Below, piece after piece: positions 56,541 through 64,000 of a DNA stretch of 64,000 nucleotides. The notes beneath the pieces were generated by a model, which did no database searches, had not been told where the DNA came from, and saw only the letters and a list, made by a program, of their open reading frames with translations. Numbering within the stretch: the stretch's first letter is position 1; each line of letters begins with the position of its first letter. Source of the stretch: Trichoplax adhaerens (lineage: Eukaryota > Placozoa > Uniplacotomia > Trichoplacea > Trichoplacidae); contig NW_002060965.1 of NCBI RefSeq assembly GCF_000150275.1, forward strand, positions 66,923 through 130,922, read 5' to 3'. The translations under genes and the position numbers were made by a program.

Positions 56541-58989
56541 ATATCCAATCAAGGCTAATTAGTCATTAAGAGCATATATATTTAACCGTAATTTCCATGC
56601 AGAGATACTAACAGAAGAGACGTTACTTTGGATACCTTACTCAGCCTTGTGTCAGGGAACTGAAAATAGCATGATGAACAGTTTAAGTAATCATAAAATT
56701 AATAGGTTTAATAGACATTGAAAAGGAGTGCCTTTCGTTTGAGCAGTAAGTTACAGCTACGGTATAGGTATCCGTAGAACTTATAACATGATAGGTTAGT
56801 CAAACATTTCAATTCGATATTTGTTTTCTATACGGGTAAATTGAGCTCTAAGAGCAAGCTAATAACTGCTTTTTAAATATGGAATATTCATCTATCTGTC
56901 CACTTCATCTATAATTAACTAGTAATGATGTTTCTCAGCTAATATCGATTTCATTTTGCATAGCTACAGATCATCTTTAAAAGGAATCTAAAATTTCGCT
57001 TCTGTATGAAATAGTAATAGGTATTGTTATGAACTTTATCGATTTACATCTGAAAGTGAATGAATCAAACTATTATTAGCTGAGAAAGCTTAATATAAAT
57101 ACTTAATAGGCAGATTCAATCCGGTAGAATACTAATGCTCTTACATCGAATTAATGTACATCCGCTAATGCATTGTATGGCATGATTATGCGTAAATTTA
57201 GTCACCATTTATGGAAGTAATCGCACGACTTGGATAAGTGATTTGTAACATTGCATTCATTTAAAGAGTAAGATGATATATTGCACCAAAATTGCGATAT
57301 TATAGAATGTATTGTATAATGAATTGCTGTCGATATCCCATTCCTAATAATTAATCTACGATGTAACAAATATTTTGTATTTCCATAGCTTTGAGGCGTG
57401 ATTTTGATTAACTTTGTTAAGACATATTGTAACCATCAATATGGTTGTTTAATATGCTTAATTAAATACAACATCATAGACTCAAGTTTTCTCTTAAACT
57501 GACCAATCCATTTTAAGACTGTGGTGATAAAACTGACGATCATTTGTGATATCCAGTCTTATCTAATAAACGACTTAAACTATTATAGAGTACAGGATGA
57601 AGCGCTAAGTGTTAGTTTTGCCTTGCATCGGCATTCAGAACCTTAACTGGATTTAATTATATTGGATTGGTAGGATATTATGGCATACGAAGTACAGTAG
57701 TTAGGGTATTAGAACATAAACAAGAAGAGAATGCAAGACCGTAACTTATGCATTACTTTATAACTATAGAGTTGTTATTTCCCTCTCGTACGATTTAGGT
57801 GATTATAATATCATTTATAGCCTTATTTCCTTCTATGATTTCCTCAAGTATAAATTTTATGGTTATAACTTTATGGATATTATCCCTATTCCATTCGATT
57901 AAGTTGACCATAATATTATTTATAGCATATTTATTTCCATAATAACCGAGTTGGCTGATGTTGAGATATAGTAATTATAAATGATAATCACCAGACTTGT
58001 ATATCCATCAATACATCCAATTTATTTAGTTAAAATTAGAAATTACTAATAAGTAGCTGAACACAACACTAAACCAAAACCGATAGTTATCAATGAGTAA
58101 GAAGATCAAATCTAACGTCAAACCTAAGATCAAAACTATCGGATCTTTGTAGTTCTTACCCATCTAGCTTACCATGCATATCCTTAAGTACTATCTAATT
58201 TAAACAGTGCTATTAAAGTTCAAATTACTAATTACTAATTTTAAGACGATTACATTCCATAAAGAATCGATTCCAAATCTTGATAATTAATACTACCGTT
58301 AGTTATTGTATTAGTAATAAATACTATAACATGAATGTAACAGCTAGGATAAAAAATAGAGCAATATATTGAAAATTGTTCTAGCTAATTATTGGTATCA
58401 TATCGCCTTTATCAATTATAAACATTTGCGATTTGCTCCGGGTTATGCTTCATTCCATTAATGTAATTATTTTTTATAATAATAAGGCAAGCAAATCAAA
58501 TATTTGTTCTAAGAATAAACCATAATTAAATCTAAATGTGATGAGAATCCTCACTGTAATCCTAGATGATATAAAATATTGCTTCTATAAGTTATCCGAT
58601 CGAAAAGGTTTCACTACGCCGAAATATTTATTACAGAAACTATTTTCTTTTCAGAAATTCCATTAGCGTAAATATTTATGTCTAAGTTTAGATTGCAAAA
58701 ACAACATTTTACATGAATAAAGTTCTTTGTTTTCTGCAAGAAATTTATTAAATTCTTTTACTAACTGAATAATTACAGTTTGAAATTTATTGTAGATATG
58801 TAATCGTATGAGTACATAAATAGAAAATTCTTTAATTATAAAAATAGATTGTGTAAATGACAATAACTGTCACTGAAAAGATCGATATCTTTTAGACAAA
58901 GATATCATTAATTATGAAGAAATAAGAGGATTAATAATTAGACTTGACGCAGGGTTTTTCAATTCCTTCCGGTATTAAGTCAGAGATTG

Positions 58990-59300
58990 ATAAGTATAAG
59001 CTGTTTGCAGATTTAGTCGCAATTGCTTTAATTCGCTAATCAATCAAGTGAGGTATTACAACAATGATGATACCTATCTTCGAAGGGATCCATGTCTATT
59101 AGACAAAAGGTTATTAATGATAAAGAAGTAAAAGAATTAGTTTATAGAATTGTAGCAGAAATTTCTCAATTTCTTTTGGTTTTAAGTTCCAAGACTAATA
59201 GTGTAATTTACCGACAATTTCAGTCTTAATTGCTTCAACCCGCTAATCAAACTATCGGTATGCAGTAACCTAATTATGATATTCACCTTAATCTCGTAAT
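58990..59300. repeat. Two-copy degenerate duplication, offset about 210 bp
   Basis: CAGATTTAGTCGCAATTGCT near 59009 matches CAATTTCAGTCTTAATTGCT near 59216, and CGCTAATCAA follows in both. The copies stay roughly collinear with the TATTAGACAAA/TTAGACAAAGATAT blocks upstream. Strongly diverged. Confidence 0.6.
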
Positions 59301-59959
59301 AGTAAAGAGGATCATTTGATATCCCTTTTAATGATTCACAAACTTGATGCGACATAACATCAAACTTTTTTAAATCACGATTATTTACGATGGTAGATAA
59401 AAATTTCATGCAATCTTAGCCCTACTGGTTAAATCTAGTAATGCACGAATAGAAATTTAGTGCTTTGAGATTGATCGATAGTATTCTTATTTAAACTCCA
59501 TAGTTGATGAAATCTGATTGGTTTATTCCTATCTTTTTTATCTTAACTGATCGTCTTAAGTTTGTTAATACGCATGATTATCTTTAGCTCTAGTACCTTG
59601 CCAGCTAATTAATAGTAGATATGAGGACCATTTATTGAAAAATGTATGTGCTATAAACAAATTTTCTCAAGATGCTCTCGATCGTAACCAAAGGACCTTG
59701 TTTTCTGGAAAGGAAACAGAAAATTTGCTGCTAGTAAAATTCTTTGATATCGGACTATAGACGGCGAATAATGCATTCGATTATTAGCATACCCAATGCT
59801 CTAAAATAGATTTTCTAAGTAATATCCTTTAATTTTTTGTAGATCGATTCATGATATTTAAAATTGATAAGGTACTCATCCATCACGTATATCCGAACAA
59901 ATTCACAGCTTTGAAAGCAACTAAATGTCATCTTAATATATCAAATAAAGAAAAAATTT

Positions 59960-60990
59960 TTGATTCTATCAACGTCTTATAAAAGGATGAACTTGATATT
60001 TTGCACATGCAAATATACATTAGAGCAATTAAGTTGTGAAAAAGCAAAGATATTTACGTTAAATATTTTACATAGAGATAGGGGACTGCTTATTTTTCTA
60101 TCTCTATGAACATATTGGAGTATTTCAAATCATTCATAGTAACTTGGGTGCTATCTTCAAGAGCGAAAGCTGTAACGAGCTGGAAATTTATTGAGTGGCA
60201 CAAACCAAATGGAAGCATAAACTTTATATTTTACTTGTTTAATTTACCTGTCAGAGCAATTTGCTTGTAGGAAAGCAAAGATTTTTGTTAAACATATTGC
60301 ATTGAGATAAGAGGTTGTTTACTTTTCATCTCCACGGACATATTGCAGCGATTTCAAATCATTGATAGTAACTAGGGAACTAATTTTACTGTTAAAGCTA
60401 GAACAAGCTTGTGGTTGGTTGAGTGATATAGACCAAATAGACAGAGAACCTTTATATTTTGTATGTTTAATTTATGCACTAGAGTAATTAAGCAATACAG
60501 AGCCATTCACTGGGAGGGAAGCAAAAATATTTTTTTCAAATATATCGCTTAGAGATAAGAGACTGTTTATTATTTTCCCATCCACATGGACATCTTGGAG
60601 CTATTTCAAATCATTGATGGTAACTAGGGTGATATCTTTATAGGATAAAGCTACAAATAGTTCTGAATTTGTTGACAGATACAGACTAGATGAAAGGATG
60701 AGCTTTATGTTTTGAATATTTAATTAGCCAATTCTCCTATTAGAGCAATTCAGTTGTAGGAAAGGAAAAAAATTTTATTAACTGTATTGTATGGACATAA
60801 GAGATTAATTATTTTTTATCTCTGTGGACATATCAAAACTACTTTTAAATCATTGATGGTAACTAAGGTGTTATCTTCACAAGCTAAAGCTATAAAGAGC
60901 TTTGAATTTATTGTCGGATAAAGACTTAGTAAAAGGATAAACTTTATATATCACACATTAATTTTACATATTAGAGTAATTAAGTGATCA
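59960..60990. repeat. Tandem array, unit about 228-252 bp, just over 4 copies, with internal stem
   Basis: CATATTGGAGTATTTCAAAT at 60111 recurs at 60339, 60591 and 60829. Flanking blocks repeat too: TTAGAGCAATTAAGTTG, GAGATAAGAGACTG and GGATGAGCTTTATATTTTG. In copy 1, CATAGAGATAG (60071-60081) pairs perfectly with CTATCTCTATG (60098-60108). The other copies keep weaker forms of the same stem. No open frame is shared between copies. Confidence 0.85.
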
Positions 60991-62508
60991 GAACAGATCT
61001 AAAGTTATTTTTAAATATTGTCTCCAAAGCAAGTTCGCAATATTATCGATTGGCGTTGAAAGAAAATACAATGATGGTCTTGATAGACTATTATACGTTA
61101 TACTATACATTTCAAATATTAGAATATTTTACGAATTTTGCTGGGCAACTATTGTATCACTATAATCGGCAATAGCCAGTCAATATTATTCCATACTAAG
61201 GCTAGAAACAAGTAGAAAAATTATCTCGTCGTGAATGAAGTTGCTCTGACAACCCATAGAATCAATTTCAAATATGACCATTCATCAATATTCAAATTTT
61301 GACCATTGACGTCGAATTTTTAAATAACGTAAAACTTGCTGTCAATATTATTACAGCGTTCGAACGTTAAATTAATTTACGACCATCATGATAACAAAAG
61401 AAGTTAAACATGGATACATGTAAAAGCATAGAATTAACATTGTATAGTAATCATACTATTTAAACGGTGATAATAGCCAAGAATTGCTTACCTTAGTGGT
61501 TGACAGAAAGCTATATGTTGATATGGTTGTTGCTATTAACATCATGTCGGTTCAATGACAGTTTCAATAATCCATTTTATTTGCATAAGAATCGATATCC
61601 AGTAGCCCTTTCGTCATTGGATAAGATCTGAATTCATTAATTTTAGCACGTAAAGCTACGAGATGAAGATAGTTAATTAAGGAGTGGATGATACTATAAC
61701 ACTTAGCAACCAAAATCACAACACCTAGTTTAACAATTGCTCAATTGTGCACCATGACATTGCCAACATGGTTTGTCTTTATTTGACTCTCCCTGTATAT
61801 ATAATATAGCCATGTTACGAGAAAAGCTTATTTTTATGCTTAAATATTAATTCTAAATTGTGCAGTACCGGTAATTTGTACTATTAAAATTACTGACAGA
61901 GAAGGTTACAAGTTTTTGGTGAAGGAAAGATCATTTTTAACTTAGTAAGTTAAAAGCTTTGAAAATTTCCCATTTCGTTTGCTTTACACTTAAATAGCGT
62001 AATCTTATAAACCTGATTTTGTTTTCTCTTATAAAAGGACTAGTGCAAAATTTGATCTAAACCAAGATTGATTAAGAAGAATTAACAATTTTTATCCACA
62101 AACAGCCATTGTGATTATTGCTACTTTCTCACAAGGTAAGTTTTCGCTAAACTAATCGAGTATACTTAGAATAATGGACCATCAAGATGACAGGATAACC
62201 TGTTGCATTTAGCTTTTGGTCACTGAGAGTATTTAGAGTAAGACAGAATGATATTTTCGTATTTAAGACGACAAAAAAATCAATACTACATAGCCTGTTG
62301 TATGCTGTGAAATGCATCTTATGAACTTACCTCTCTTGCGCTGTGGCATTTCTTGACGAGATCTCTTGTCGCACTATCATTTACAGATGATATTAAAGAC
62401 GATGTTAATTACAGTGTTTACAACCGCTTTGGGATAATATACTGAAATCATAACAGTAATTAATTTTCTTTTATGAATAAAATCCTTAATTTTTCTTTAA
62501 TAGCCGTC

Positions 62509-62740
62509 ATGCTGTGTATAATCGTTTGCCTTTTACTTTGCTATCGTCATTTATTGCTAGTAATATAAGAGCGATCTTATTTCATACATCAGTTATAATT
62601 TCAATTTAGCATTTGATCGCTCTGAGGCTCATTATATTGACTCATGGAATCATCATCACCTTGCTTTAATTAATAAAGCAGACGAGACTGCTTTTAGAAA
62701 GTTAGAATACATCGGAGCCACCAATGATACATTGTCATAA
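62509..62740 (+). CDS. Weak candidate: small secreted peptide gene
   Basis: A possible leader exon ends at 62135 before a perfect GTAAGT donor. A good polypyrimidine acceptor at 62503 is followed by ATG 62509 and a hydrophobic stretch, MLCIIVCLLLCY. A second acceptor at 62609 opens a 42-residue frame ending at 62740 (FDRSEAHYIDSWNHHHLALI and on, to TNDTLS). To join them in phase, a weak GTCATT donor at 62546 is needed. No homology is recognised and all parts are short, so this may be chance; it is recorded because signal-like sequence and splice sites coincide. Confidence 0.18.
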
Positions 62741-64000
62741 TAGCCGTATAGGATATCATTTCTATTGGAATGGAGATTTATTATGATTAATTTTATAGTC
62801 AATCTTATGTTACTGAATCTAAATTGTACTACATTTATTAATTTTTAAATCTTTCTGCACCTAAATTATAATAGTTTAATTTGATTTGTTCCTTGTTTTA
62901 AATTGACAAGACTATTTATACATGTAGAGAATAAATTCGAATTGGGAATGATCAATATAAGTACCATCTAATATTATTTAACGTGATTGGGAATATAGTA
63001 CATTTAAATTTTATCGCTAGGGCCTCTGTTACTGATTCTAAATTATCTTATAACATTTTACCAACCTCTGCAGTCAATAACTATATTAAATTTCTCTAGA
63101 GAAATTTCATGTAAAGCCATATCTCTATCTCTTAATGGGGAGACCTACTACGTTAACGGAATATTTTGTTCACGACTAATTACGACCGAATTTCTTAATT
63201 GGATACATGAAATAACACGATGGCATGTAAATAGTTAATACTAGTCGAATTAGATTTACTTAAAATAGCTTTATAGGCGTAGAAATGCTAAGCAACGTGC
63301 GAAAATGCCAAACGATTAGACTTGCGAAAAGGGAATGAAAGCTCAAATGAAATCCGTTATTAACACGATTTCGTTACACATATTTAATTGAAGTTACTGA
63401 AAAACGTCGCCAATTTAACCTGTGGAGCCCTATAAATAGGTAGTTTTAACTTCCTTAGTATCATTCTCTCGATAAATTCAAGTTGGATAAATAATATATG
63501 ACAGCGTTAAAATAATTTAGTAATCATTACTTCACACGGAAAAAATGACTTTAACATATAAGGGTTGTATATTGTCTTACCGGTAGCATGAATTAGTAGA
63601 TTTTTTCTTCTTTATTAACTGTAATATGACATTGGTATAGAAATAATTTCATGTAGCTCTGAAGCCATTTTGCAGCTATTTCTCTAATGCTCATTAATAA
63701 CAATAATCATAAAATGTAATTGAATACAAAACAATGTAGCACCTGGCGATGGCCTATGTACAGATAATGAAAGGTAGAATGCGGTAATAGAAGAATAATC
63801 ACCTTTAGAATTTATGTCATGTTTAAGGGTTTTACTGACGAGCTAATTATGCCCTCTTTCAAGCATTTGACCTTATTCTAACGTTGTATTCTTTCCATAA
63901 CTATTAAAATTCTTTCCTATAAGTGGTAGGAAAAATTTTTAAACTTTCGTCAGGCCTTAATATTGGAAGAAATTAAAAAAAGTTAATCTAAACTAAAGAT

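Larger units (their letters stand above)
56541..64000. other. Gene-poor AT-rich region with tandem repeats
   Basis: About 7.4 kb after the hAT-derived gene. Apart from the two arrays at 59-61 kb and a weak peptide candidate near 62.5 kb, I recognise no gene. The open frames at 58663-58863, 59182-59409 and 60984-61175 fall in or beside repeats. No terminal inverted repeat of the hAT element was found by eye. Confidence 0.5.

Overview
This is nuclear DNA from an animal. The window is AT-rich, its genes are cut by many short GT-AG introns, and it carries a V-ATPase B gene of 15 coding exons next to a metazoan Not homeobox gene and an MXD-type bHLH-zipper gene. The high AT content, intron density and a Not homeodomain very close to the bilaterian type fit a placozoan such as Trichoplax or Hoilungia. 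That assignment is an inference from content; no database search was made. Most genes had to be assembled by hand from splice sites and codon phase, because their exons are too short to appear as long open frames.

Layout. (1) 1-1318, plus strand: the 3' part of a CRT-like drug/metabolite transporter. (2) 1319-9889: no gene recognised; three families of degenerate tandem repeats. (3) 9890-14644, plus: an ortholog of the coiled-coil protein CCDC149, 12 exons seen, first exon not found. (4) 16409-20244, minus: complete V-type ATPase subunit B, 493 aa. (5) 20245-22122: a divergent intergenic region largely filled by a palindromic GTAC-rich satellite. (6) 22123-23502, plus: a two-exon calcineurin-like metallophosphoesterase. 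(7) 23503-28618: intergenic, ending in a promoter-proximal pair of CACGTG E-boxes. (8) 28619-38766, plus: a five-exon MXD/MAD-family gene with a 33-nt micro-exon and a 7.4-kb intron. (9) 38767-46168: intergenic. (10) 46169-50389, plus: a two-exon Not homeobox gene. (11) 53132-56540, plus: a BED-finger/hAT transposase-derived gene that appears to have lost two catalytic residues. (12) 56541-64000: mostly repeats, with one weak candidate for a small secreted peptide near 62.5 kb.

The genes do not form a pathway. V-ATPase B and the phosphoesterase are divergent and share the satellite-filled upstream region. CCDC149 and V-ATPase B are convergent. MXD and Not are both transcription factors, each with long non-coding flanks or introns that could hold regulatory DNA.

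The most notable signals are: the reconstructed MXD gene with CACGTG sites just upstream of it, suggesting autoregulation or Max-network control; the stop codon 12 nt inside the Not intron; the probable domestication of the hAT gene; the palindromic satellite with an exact 86-bp duplication; and the many locus-specific, decayed tandem arrays of 70-290 bp units in introns and intergenic DNA. I found no CRISPR array, rRNA or convincing tRNA, and nothing viral.
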